Below, one piece after another: positions 44,412 to 51,803 of a stretch of DNA of 64,000 bases. This stretch comes from Cellulomonas denverensis. Lineage in GTDB: Bacteria > Actinomycetota > Actinomycetes > Actinomycetales > Cellulomonadaceae. The stretch spans positions 186,001 to 250,000 of the forward strand of contig NZ_JAAXOX010000002.1 of assembly GCF_012396125.1 (NCBI RefSeq), in the 5' to 3' direction. Positions within the stretch are counted from its first letter, which is position 1, and each line of letters starts with the position of its first letter. The position numbers and the translations under genes are program-made. A model generated the notes under the pieces. The model was not told the origin of the DNA. It saw nothing but the letters and a program-made list of their open reading frames with translations, and did no database searches.

Positions 44412-44735
44412 TCAGTTCGGGCAGTTGGTGTAGCCGATCCGGACTCCGCCGACGGCGAACAGCGGTTCGTTGCAGCCCGTGCCGTAGGTGTTGCTGGCGT
44501 TCAGCTCCTCGATCGGCGTGGTCGGGATGCAGGTACTGGCCTGGTAGCTGCTCACGGTGCCCGGGAACACGACGTGGACGGCCTCCAGACTCGCGCCGAC
44601 CACCTCGATCCGGTCGATGGTGATGGTGCAGGCGGAACCGGGGGTGGCGGCGACGGCCGGGGTGACGGCGACCGCCCCCACCGCACCGGCGGCGGCGAAG
44701 ACGATGGCGGCGGCGCGGGCAAGGCTCTTGCGCAT
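44412..44735 (-). CDS. Small secreted protein with four cysteines
   Basis: A 107-aa exported protein: a Sec signal peptide (RKSLARAAAIVFAAAGAVGA, cleavage likely after AVAATPAVAA or TPAVA) and a mature part of about 75 residues with cysteines in GSACTITI, STCIPT, GTGCNE and YTNCPN, which could form two disulfides. I do not recognise the family. ATG 44735 has AGGAG about 7 nt upstream. The 220-nt gap upstream (44736-44955) shows nothing else that I can support. Confidence 0.72.
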   Translation of the reverse strand: MRKSLARAAAIVFAAAGAVGAVAVTPAVAATPGSACTITIDRIEVVGASLEAVHVVFPGTVSSYQASTCIPTTPIEELNASNTYGTGCNEPLFAVGGVRIGYTNCPN

Positions 44736-44955
44736 GACGGATCTCCTGACGGCAAGTGTGCCGGCGCGGGCAGTCCCTCCACCCGGACGGGCCGTCCGCT
44801 CGATGAGGAAGGGTCCGCAGCCGCCGGACGCCGTGCGCCGCGGTGGGACCCAGAAGATGGTGGCCGGGCTCGGCGGAACGGCGGGATGTCCCCCATGCCC
44901 CCGGGGAGTCGGTTTCAGCGAACCACCGTCGCGCCCGGCCCGCCACGCGGGCGGG

Positions 44956-45717
44956 TCAGTCCCGGCGGGCGACGATCAGGTGGCGGGTGGAGTGCGCGAC
45001 GAACGGCCCGTCACGCTCGATCAGCTCGTGCAGGTCACGCAGCCGGTCCCGGTACGCCTCGACGGTGAAGCCGGGCACCCACCAGATCACCTTGCGCAGC
45101 AGGTAGACCACCGCGGCGACGTCGTGGATCTCGATCCGCAGCCGCGCGGTGCGCAGGTCCTCCACCACCAGCCCGGCGGCCCGCGCGGCGGCGGCCTCGT
45201 CCTCCGGTTCCCGGGCCCGGCGGCCCTCCGGCTGCGGGCCGAGGAAGAACTCGATCAGCTCGAAGGCGCTGCCCGGGCCGACGTGCTGGGCGACGTAGTG
45301 CCCGCCGGGCCGCAGCACCCGGGCGATCTCGGTCCACCAGATCGTCGCCGGGTGCCGGCTGGTCACCAGGTCGAAGGCCCCGTCGGCGAAGGGCAGCGGC
45401 GGCTGGTCCGGGTCGGACACCACGGCCACGCCGCGGGGGTGCAGCAGGGCGGTGGCCCGGGCGAGGTTCGGCGGCCAGGACTCGGTCGCCACCGCGAGCG
45501 GCGGGAACGCGGGCGCCTCGGCCAGCACCTCGCCGCCGCCGGTCTGGATGTCCAGCGAGGCCTGGGCGCGGCCGAGCCACTGACCGAGCAGCCGGGCGTA
45601 GCCCCAGGGCGGGCGCTCCTCGGTGGCGCGTCCGGCCAGCCAGCCGAAGTCCCAGCCGCTGACGTCGGCGGACTCCCCCAGCGCGATCAGCTCGTCGAAC
45701 CCGGCCATGGCGCCCAT
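44956..45717 (-). CDS. SAM-dependent methyltransferase, class I
   Basis: A 253-aa protein with a class I methyltransferase core: SLDIQTGGGEVLAEAP (SAM-binding motif I), GVAVVSDPDQPPLPFADGAF and DLVTSRHPATIWWTEIARVL, RPGGHYVAQHVGPGSAFELI. The target is unknown; the length and weak C-terminal conservation suit a small-molecule methyltransferase. ATG 45717 is 4 nt after the soxR stop, which makes it the third gene of the SoxR-controlled fdxA-soxR transcript and suggests a link to redox-active compounds. Confidence 0.8.
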   Translation of the reverse strand: MGAMAGFDELIALGESADVSGWDFGWLAGRATEERPPWGYARLLGQWLGRAQASLDIQTGGGEVLAEAPAFPPLAVATESWPPNLARATALLHPRGVAVVSDPDQPPLPFADGAFDLVTSRHPATIWWTEIARVLRPGGHYVAQHVGPGSAFELIEFFLGPQPEGRRAREPEDEAAAARAAGLVVEDLRTARLRIEIHDVAAVVYLLRKVIWWVPGFTVEAYRDRLRDLHELIERDGPFVAHSTRHLIVARRD

Positions 45718-45721
45718 GGTG

Positions 45722-46174
45722 TCAGGCCGGGTCGGTGACCCGCACCGGTCCCTGGCCGCGGCCGGCCAGCACGTCCTCCGGGTTGAGCAGGGCGCAGGCG
45801 CGCAGGGACAGGCAGCCGCAGCCGATGCAGCCGGCCAGGTCCCGCTCCAGCCGCTCGATGGTGCGGCGCCGGTCCTCTAGCTGGACCTTCCACCGCCGGG
45901 ACAGCCGCTGCCATTCGGCCCGGGTCGGCGGCCGGTCCAGCGGCACCCCGGACAGCACCTCGGCGACCTCCTCCAGCGGAATGCCCAGCCGCTTGGCGAT
46001 CACGATCAGCGACACCCGGCGCAGCATGTGCCGGGCGTAGCGCCGCTGGTTGCCCGGGCTGCGGGTGGACGCGATCAGCCCGGCCCGCTCGTAGAAGTGC
46101 AGCGCGGAGACGCTGACCCCGGTGCGGTGGCTGACCTCACCGATCGAGAGCGTGTCCTGCGGCCGCAGGGTCAT
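45722..46174 (-). CDS. soxR: Redox-sensing transcriptional activator SoxR
   Basis: A 150-aa MerR-family protein: LSIGEVSHRTGVSVSALHFY, GLIASTRSPGNQRRYARHML, an alpha-helical dimerisation region, then the [2Fe-2S] cluster motif CIGCGCLSLRAC (Cys116, 119, 121, 127). In actinobacteria SoxR responds to redox-active molecules and activates a small set of genes. Its ATG overlaps the fdxA stop by 4 nt. The SoxR box in the promoter of this operon implies autoregulation. Confidence 0.96.
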   Translation of the reverse strand: MTLRPQDTLSIGEVSHRTGVSVSALHFYERAGLIASTRSPGNQRRYARHMLRRVSLIVIAKRLGIPLEEVAEVLSGVPLDRPPTRAEWQRLSRRWKVQLEDRRRTIERLERDLAGCIGCGCLSLRACALLNPEDVLAGRGQGPVRVTDPA

Positions 46175-46512
46175 CCGCCGGGCTGCAGGTCGGCGTTGAC
46201 GTCCGCCGGCAGCGCGGCGACCAGCGGGTGGTCGGCGTCCACCGCGCCGATCCGGGCGGCGCCGCCGGGCGAACCGAGCACGTCGAAGAACTCGACATTC
46301 GCCCGGTAGTAGTCGCTCCACTGCTCGGGGACGTCGTCCTCGTAGTAGATCGCCTCCACCGGGCAGACCGGTTCGCAGGCGCCGCAGTCCACGCACTCGT
46401 CGGGGTGGATGTACAGCGAGCGCTTGCCCTCGTAGATGCAGTCGACCGGGCACTCCTCGATGCAGGCCTTGTCCTTGATGTCCACGCAGGGCTGGGCGAT
46501 CACGTAGGTCAT
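46171..46512 (-). CDS. fdxA: 7Fe ferredoxin FdxA
   Basis: A 113-aa ferredoxin almost identical in pattern to mycobacterial FdxA: MTYVIAQPCVDIKDKACIEE, CPVDCIYEGKRSLYIHPDEC and VDCGACEPVCPVEAIYYEDD. The cysteine spacing supports a [3Fe-4S]/[4Fe-4S] pair. The C-terminal 50 residues are the usual extension. It probably supplies electrons for a reductase or keeps SoxR reduced, as suggested by its overlap with soxR. The promoter places the transcript start at the ATG itself. Confidence 0.96.
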   Translation of the reverse strand: MTYVIAQPCVDIKDKACIEECPVDCIYEGKRSLYIHPDECVDCGACEPVCPVEAIYYEDDVPEQWSDYYRANVEFFDVLGSPGGAARIGAVDADHPLVAALPADVNADLQPGG

Positions 46513-46518
46513 GCTCCG

Positions 46519-46549
46519 AACCTAGAACCTCAACCATGGTTGAGGTCAA
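46519..46549 (-). promoter_or_regulatory. MerR-type promoter of fdxA-soxR (19-bp spacer)
   Basis: On the minus strand TTGACC (46549-46544) and TAGGTT (46524-46519) are 19 bp apart, the over-long spacer that MerR-family activators correct by bending DNA. The predicted transcript start, 7 bp after the -10, is base 46512, the A of the fdxA ATG, so the mRNA is probably leaderless. Confidence 0.85.
46527..46546. promoter_or_regulatory. SoxR box (perfect 20-bp palindrome)
   Basis: ACCTCAACCATGGTTGAGGT is a perfect palindrome centred in the promoter spacer. Its core CCTCAA...TTGAGG is that of SoxR operators in enterobacteria and actinobacteria. With soxR in the operon, this is a confident autoregulatory site. 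Confidence 0.95.
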
Positions 46550-46638
46550 CTGTGACTAAGCACTCAGGACCTTGGACCGCGAGTCATGGGATGACCGGGT
46601 GCACGATGGACCCAGTCGCAGGAAAGGTCCCGTCCCCC

Positions 46639-47328
46639 GTGAAGGTCCGCACCCGTCCCGAACACCCCGCCACCGGTGCCGCACTCGCGGTGGTCGGCGG
46701 CTACCTGGATGCGTACACGTACGTCGCCCACCACGGCGTCTTCGCCAACGCCCAGACCGGCAACGTGGTGTTCGTCGCCATCGACGTCGCCCACGGCCAG
46801 TGGGCGCAGGCCGCCCGCTACCTGCCGATCATCGGGGCGTTCGTGCTCGGGCTGGTCGCCGCCGAGTGGCTGGCCGCCCACCGCGGGCTGCCCGGACTGA
46901 GCGACCCGACCCGGATCGTGCTCGGCCTGGAGATCGTGGTGATGCTGGCGGTGGCCGCCCTGCCCACGACCGCGCCGTCGCCGTGGAGCACCATCGCGGT
47001 CGCCTTCGCCGCGGCCCTGCAGGTGACCACCTTCCGGCTGGTGCGCGAGACCAGCTACAGCACGACGATGACCACCGGGAACCTGCGCACCCTGGTCACC
47101 GCGGCCTACGAGTGGCTCAGCGGCTACGACCCCCGGCAGCGGGTGGTGGCGGCCCGGCTGAGCCTGATCGTGCTGGCCTTCGCCACCGGCGCGGCCCTCG
47201 GTGCCCTGGCCAGCGCACCGGAGGCCCTCGGTACCCGGGCCACCGTGCTCGCCGCCGGGATCCTGGCCGGCGTGCTGGTCGCGATCGAGACCCACAGCTA
47301 CCGCAGCGCCGAGCTGGTCCGGGCCTGA
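46639..47328 (+). CDS. YoaK-family (DUF1275) membrane protein
   Basis: A protein of about 229 aa with six hydrophobic helices and the DUF1275 signatures GGYLDAYTYVAHHGVFANAQ and TGNVVFVAID near the N-terminus, TTFRLVRETSYSTTMTTGNL in the middle. The family is widespread and of unknown function. GTG 46639 is used, with AGGAAAGG 11 nt upstream; ATG 46606 is an alternative. It is divergent from the fdxA-soxR operon. Confidence 0.88.
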   Translation: MKVRTRPEHPATGAALAVVGGYLDAYTYVAHHGVFANAQTGNVVFVAIDVAHGQWAQAARYLPIIGAFVLGLVAAEWLAAHRGLPGLSDPTRIVLGLEIVVMLAVAALPTTAPSPWSTIAVAFAAALQVTTFRLVRETSYSTTMTTGNLRTLVTAAYEWLSGYDPRQRVVAARLSLIVLAFATGAALGALASAPEALGTRATVLAAGILAGVLVAIETHSYRSAELVRA

Positions 47329-47335
47329 CCGGCGC

Positions 47336-48271
47336 TCAGCGCCAGCCGAGCTCGGTCACCCGCCGCAGCATCGTCCGCCCCACCACCGACTCGGATTGGG
47401 GCACCCCCGGGTCCGCGTCCAGCACCACCGCCACCGCACCACCGGCGGCCGGGTACCACCGCAGCTGGCACTGGAACCCCACGCCCCAGCCCTGGGTCAT
47501 CACGCACGGCCGGCCGGGTGCGCCGAACGGGAAGACCCCCGCCGCCACCCCGCATTCCCCCGGGTCCGCCACCCACTGCGCCGCCTGGCCCGCGGTGAGC
47601 AGCACCCCGTCCTGCCCCGCCAGCGACCGGCCCAGGTCCGCCAGCCAGACCGCGATCTCGGTCGCCGGGGACCACAGCCCGGAGGCCGCCAGCCCGGGAT
47701 AGTGCCGCCGGGGACCACGCCCGGCGTTGCCCAGCGCCGCCCCGGCCGCCACCGGTGAGTGTTCCCCGGCCCAGAACCCGGTCCGGGTCAGGCGCAGCGG
47801 TACGGCCAGCTCGCGGTGCATGACGGCGGCGAACGGCTCCCCGGTCGCCACCTCCACCGCACGCTCGACCAGGCAGTACCCGGCGTCGGAGTACGCCACC
47901 GCGGTGCCGGGCTCGACGCTCGGGGTGATCGGGCCGGGGTGGGCGGGGGTCCGGCCGGCGACCAGCTCGGCGATCGGCGGCACCGGCCCCGTCTCGAAGG
48001 ATCCGGGCGGGTCGCTCACCCCGCCGCGGTGGGTGAGCAGCTGCCGCAGGGTCGGCCCCCAGCGTCCCGGCACCGGCACCCACTGCCGGACGTCGGTGTC
48101 CAGGTCCAGCACCCCGCGCCCGGCCAGCCGGAGCACCCCCACCGCGGTCAGCGCCTTGGCGGCCGAGCACAGGTGCAGCGGTGCGGCCGGGTCAAGCCCG
48201 GCCGGGTCGACCTCGATCCGGGGTGGCGCTCCGGCGCTGGTCAGGACCGTGACGAGGGTGGCGGCAGGCAT
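47336..48271 (-). CDS. Serine hydrolase, beta-lactamase/DD-peptidase fold
   Basis: A 311-aa protein of the class C beta-lactamase fold: the nucleophile motif SAAK in LHLCSAAKALTAVGVLRL, LRQLLTHRGGVSDPPGS, and the YxN-like YSDAGYCLVERAVEVATGEPF is present as Tyr-Ser-Asp. No signal peptide is visible, so a cytoplasmic esterase or peptidase is likelier than a resistance enzyme. The last part (GWGVGFQCQLRWYPAAGGAV) holds the third, HxG-like region in degenerate form. The stop is 7 nt from the stop of the convergent YoaK gene. Confidence 0.75.
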   Translation of the reverse strand: MPAATLVTVLTSAGAPPRIEVDPAGLDPAAPLHLCSAAKALTAVGVLRLAGRGVLDLDTDVRQWVPVPGRWGPTLRQLLTHRGGVSDPPGSFETGPVPPIAELVAGRTPAHPGPITPSVEPGTAVAYSDAGYCLVERAVEVATGEPFAAVMHRELAVPLRLTRTGFWAGEHSPVAAGAALGNAGRGPRRHYPGLAASGLWSPATEIAVWLADLGRSLAGQDGVLLTAGQAAQWVADPGECGVAAGVFPFGAPGRPCVMTQGWGVGFQCQLRWYPAAGGAVAVVLDADPGVPQSESVVGRTMLRRVTELGWR

Positions 48272-48385
48272 GGCCGGACCGTAGACCCGCCCGCCGACAA
48301 TCGGCCCCGGTTCACCACCGGAGCATGAGGCGATCACCCCCGGCACGCGCGGAGACTGGCCTGACCAGAAGGAGCGGAGCGGATC

Positions 48386-48592
48386 ATGCTGTACCACATC
48401 CGGGTCACCGGGCCCGCGCAGGAGATCGACGTGCTCGGCGAGTACGCGGACATCGTCGCGGCCCGCACCCGGGACGGGGCGATCCTGTCCTGCCAGGTGC
48501 CGGACAGTGCCGGGCTGACCGGGGTGGTGGCGCTGCTGAGCGACCTCGGCGTCGACATCGCGGAGCTGCAGGCCGTACCCGAGGTGCTCTGA
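48386..48592 (+). CDS. Small hypothetical protein, 68 aa
   Basis: A 68-aa protein (MLYHIRVTGPAQEIDVLGEY and on) with an alternating beta-alpha-beta pattern and no membrane segment. I do not recognise it. ATG 48386 has GGAGCGGAG about 6 nt upstream. Its stop is one base from the stop of the convergent SulP gene. The pattern resembles small ACT- or ferredoxin-like folds, but that is only a shape impression. Confidence 0.6.
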   Translation: MLYHIRVTGPAQEIDVLGEYADIVAARTRDGAILSCQVPDSAGLTGVVALLSDLGVDIAELQAVPEVL

Positions 48593-48593
48593 C

Positions 48594-50300
48594 TCAGCCC
48601 GTCGGCGGGTGGGCCGCGATCGCCTGGTCCACCGTCGGGTAGCGCTCCAGCTCCGGGGTCCCCGCCGCACCGGCCACCGCGCGCAGCACGTCGCGCACCT
48701 GTCCCACGTCCTGGGCCAGCACCAGCGTCGCGCCCGCCCGGTCCAGGTCGCGCCGCAACTGACCGAGCATCCCGGCGGCGGCGCTGTCCACGAACGGCAC
48801 CGTCCGGGCGTCCAGCACCACCAGGGACGGCCGCCGCTCCGCCACCAGCGCGCGGATCGCCGAGCGCACGTGGTCGGCGTTGGCGAAGAACAGTCCGCTC
48901 TCCACCCGCACCACCAGCACGCCAGGAACACCGGCTCCGGCGGGCCGGCCGCGCAGCTCCCGGCGCCGGTCGTCCACCCAGCTGCCGTCGGCGTCCCGCA
49001 CCAGCACCGCGACATGCGGCCGGGAGGCCCGGGCCAGCAACAGCAGCATGGACAACGCCACCCCGATCAGCAGGCCGGGCAGGGTGTCGAACAGCAGCAC
49101 CCCGGCCAGCGCGGCCAGGGCGGCGAAGGCGTCGTAGCGCGGGCTGGTGCCGTAGAGCCGGCGACCCAGCGGCCCGGCCAGCGCCCACAGGCGTCGCAGC
49201 GCCGCCACGTCGACCAGCTCGGCGACCGCCATGATCACGATCGCCGCCAGCGCCGCATCCGGCAGCGGCTCGAACAGCGGGGTCAGCACCAGCAGGGTGG
49301 CGACGGTCAGGGCGGCGGCGGTCAGGCCGGACAGCTGGCTGCGGGCGCCGGCGCCCCCGTTCACCGCCGTCTTGGACAGGCTGCCGTTCACCACCATGCC
49401 GGAAACCAGCCCGGAACCGGCGTTCGCCAGGCCCATGCCGAGCAACTCCCGGTTCGGGTCGACGTCCTCCCCGATCCGTGCGGCATAGGTCCGGGCCGCG
49501 CCCAGCGCCTCGGCGAAGCCGACCAGCAGCACCCCGGCCGCCGGGCCGACCAGATCGCCGTACTGCGACCAGTCCGCCGCGGGCAGTCCCACCGCGGGCA
49601 GTCCGGCGTCGATCGGCCCGACCACGGCCACCCCCAACCCGTCCAGGTCCAGCAGCACCACCGCCGCCACCGCCAGTGCCACCACCACCAACGACCCGGG
49701 CACCCGCGGCACCAGCGCGCGCAGCACCACCAGCACCGCCAGGCAGGCCAGCCCGAGCACCGCGGTGGCCGGGTCCAGTTCGCCCAATCCGCGCAGCACG
49801 GCCCAGGCCTTCGCCAGGAAGTCGCCGTCCCCACCCTCGATGCCGAGCAGGCCGGGGACCTGCCCGATCATGATGGTCAGCGCCAGGCCGACGATGAACC
49901 CCTTCAGCACCGGCTCGGAGATGAACGAGGCCAGGAACCCCGCCCGCAGGGCACCCGCCAGCAGGCACAGCACGCCGGTGACCAGCGCGGTGGCCGAGGT
50001 CAGCGCCCAGAACGCTGCGGCGTCGCCGGGATGCTGGGCCGCCACCACCCCGGCGGACAGCGCGGCGGTGGCCGACATCGGCCCGACGATCAGGTGCCGG
50101 GAACTGCCCACCGCGGCATACAGCACCAGCGCCGGCACCGCCGCGTACAGCCCGACCACCGGCGACACCCCGGCGATCGTGGCGTAGGCCAACGCCTCCG
50201 GCACCAGCACCGCCCACACGGTCAGGCCGGCGATCAGGTCCGTGCCGATCCAGGCGCGCCGGTAACCGGCCAGTGAGGGGAAGACCCGGTGACCGGTCAC
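48594..50300 (-). CDS. SulP-family anion transporter with STAS domain
   Basis: A 568-aa SulP protein: VFPSLAGYRRAWIGTDLIAG and LTVWAVLVPEALAYATIAGV at the start, GPMSATAALSAG, SEPVLKGFIVGLALTIMIGQ, RELLGMGLANAGSGLVSGMV with SLSKTAVN, some 11-12 membrane helices, and a C-terminal STAS domain (VLVVRVESGLFFANADHVRS, VVLDARTVPFVDSAAAGML). SulP proteins carry sulfate, bicarbonate or dicarboxylates. The substrate is unproven. GTG 50300 overlaps the stop of the DUF1254/DUF1214 gene by 4 nt (GTGA), so the two are coupled. Confidence 0.92.
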   Translation of the reverse strand: MTGHRVFPSLAGYRRAWIGTDLIAGLTVWAVLVPEALAYATIAGVSPVVGLYAAVPALVLYAAVGSSRHLIVGPMSATAALSAGVVAAQHPGDAAAFWALTSATALVTGVLCLLAGALRAGFLASFISEPVLKGFIVGLALTIMIGQVPGLLGIEGGDGDFLAKAWAVLRGLGELDPATAVLGLACLAVLVVLRALVPRVPGSLVVVALAVAAVVLLDLDGLGVAVVGPIDAGLPAVGLPAADWSQYGDLVGPAAGVLLVGFAEALGAARTYAARIGEDVDPNRELLGMGLANAGSGLVSGMVVNGSLSKTAVNGGAGARSQLSGLTAAALTVATLLVLTPLFEPLPDAALAAIVIMAVAELVDVAALRRLWALAGPLGRRLYGTSPRYDAFAALAALAGVLLFDTLPGLLIGVALSMLLLLARASRPHVAVLVRDADGSWVDDRRRELRGRPAGAGVPGVLVVRVESGLFFANADHVRSAIRALVAERRPSLVVLDARTVPFVDSAAAGMLGQLRRDLDRAGATLVLAQDVGQVRDVLRAVAGAAGTPELERYPTVDQAIAAHPPTG

Positions 50301-51382
50301 GGGTCGACCTCCGGGTGGACGGGCCGCAGCACCGGCGGCAGCCACTCGCCCCGGATCGCCTCCGCGGTGGGCTGGTACAGCCGGAGCAGCACGGCGAACG
50401 CGCCCCGTGGGCTGCGCAGCCAACGCTCGGTGTCGGCGACCCGGGCCGGGCGGGTGTGCTGGACCAGCGCCTCCAGGTCCGGGTGCGGTCGCCGGCCCGA
50501 GGCGCTCGCGTGCGGTGCCGCCTCGTGCCGGCCGTCGGGCAGTCGGTGGGTGCTGAGCGTCCAGCCGCCGCGACCGTGGGCCAGGTGGTCGGCGTCCAGG
50601 GTGAGCCGGTAGGCCCGGTCGCCGCGGGCGGTCTCTCCCCCGGTCGTGTCCAGGCGGGTGGTGAGCACGGTGCGCGGATCGAGGCGTTCGAGCCCGTCTG
50701 CCGCCCGGACCGCGCCGAGGATCGCCGGGTCGGCTGAGGGTCCGCCGCGCCGCGCCGCGTCCCGGACCAGCGACTCGCCGAGCAGCGCGCCGCGGGACAC
50801 CGCACCCGGGTCGGCGTCCAGCAGCCACGCCCAGCCGTCCTCCGCGGAGCCGGGTGCGGGCCGGGCCACCCCCAGCAGGACGCCGAGCAGGGCCCCCAGG
50901 TCGCCGGCCGGAGCCGGACCGGGCAGTGCGGGCGCGCTGCGTGGCGCGTCCAGGCCGACGAGTTCCAGCCCGGTACGGCGTTCGGTGCCCCGTGCGGCCA
51001 GGGCGACCGCATCCACCCGGACCCAGTCCGTGCCCGGGCCGTCCGGTCCGCGGCCGAGCGACCAGGTCAGCGGCCCGGTGACCGGATCGGCGCTGCCGTG
51101 CACCAGGACGGTCCGGCCGAACAGGTCCACCACCTGCACACCGAGCCAGGTCCCGGCGGGTGCGGGGGCGACGGTCAGGGTGGCGGGTGACCCGGTGTGC
51201 ACCCAGGCGGTGGCGGTGGCCGCCCGCGGATCGGCCCAGTCGGCAGCCGGGTCCACCGGGTGCAGCACACCGGCACCTGGGCCGTGGGCCAGGGCCGCGT
51301 CGAGTTCGGCCAGCAGCCGCGCCGCCGGCCGGCTGCCGAGGTAGGCATCGGCCGCCGCACGCACGATCTCCCCGTGATCCAT
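50297..51382 (-). CDS. DUF1254/DUF1214-domain protein
   Basis: A 361-aa protein. The N-terminal half has a DUF1254-like segment (ATAWVHTGSPATLTVAPAPA, GTWLGVQVVDLFGRTVLVHG). The C-terminal part has DUF1214 features (RAYRLTLDADHLAHGRGGWT, LSTHRLPDGRHE and RSPRGAFAVLLRLYQPTAEA). The family is large and without a defined reaction. No signal peptide is visible. ATG 51382 has GGGGAG about 5 nt upstream. Coupling to the SulP transporter gene is unusual and could mean a shared substrate. Confidence 0.75.
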   Translation of the reverse strand: MDHGEIVRAAADAYLGSRPAARLLAELDAALAHGPGAGVLHPVDPAADWADPRAATATAWVHTGSPATLTVAPAPAGTWLGVQVVDLFGRTVLVHGSADPVTGPLTWSLGRGPDGPGTDWVRVDAVALAARGTERRTGLELVGLDAPRSAPALPGPAPAGDLGALLGVLLGVARPAPGSAEDGWAWLLDADPGAVSRGALLGESLVRDAARRGGPSADPAILGAVRAADGLERLDPRTVLTTRLDTTGGETARGDRAYRLTLDADHLAHGRGGWTLSTHRLPDGRHEAAPHASASGRRPHPDLEALVQHTRPARVADTERWLRSPRGAFAVLLRLYQPTAEAIRGEWLPPVLRPVHPEVDP

Positions 51383-51531
51383 CCGCTCCCCGTCCTCCGG
51401 TCGCTCCCGTGCCCACCCACCGTGACATTCGGACAAAGCGCATCGGATCACCCGGAACGGATGAGGTGGGGGCATTTCGCCGTGCAGAACCCTGGTTTTC
51501 CGTCACGATGGACCTGACCAAGGGGGCTGGG

Positions 51532-51777
51532 ATGAACACGCGCGCGTTCCGGGGGATGCTCTGCACCACCGCACTGGTGACGGCACTGGCCGGGTGCGGG
51601 AGCGACAGCGACGGCGATGAGGCGGCCGCCTGTGCGGCGCAATCCGACCTGCGATTCTCGGTGCAGGAACTGGACGCCACCCTGACCCCTGACGCGACAA
51701 TCGATCAGATCCGTTCCGCCCGCGACCAGGTGGCACAGGCGCGCGACGCCCTCGCCTCGGATCTGGCCTGCGACTGA
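51532..51777 (+). CDS. Small lipoprotein
   Basis: An 81-aa predicted lipoprotein: signal peptide with the lipobox ALAGC (MNTRAFRGMLCTTALVTALA precedes it), then a Ser/Asp/Gly linker and a helical segment with two more cysteines (ACAAQSD and LACD). I do not recognise the family. ATG 51532 follows GGGGGCTGGG. It sits 26 nt before the MalT-type regulator and may be its partner. Confidence 0.7.
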   Translation: MNTRAFRGMLCTTALVTALAGCGSDSDGDEAAACAAQSDLRFSVQELDATLTPDATIDQIRSARDQVAQARDALASDLACD

Positions 51778-51803
51778 GCTGCCGCAGAGCCGGGAGGGGG
51801 ACG

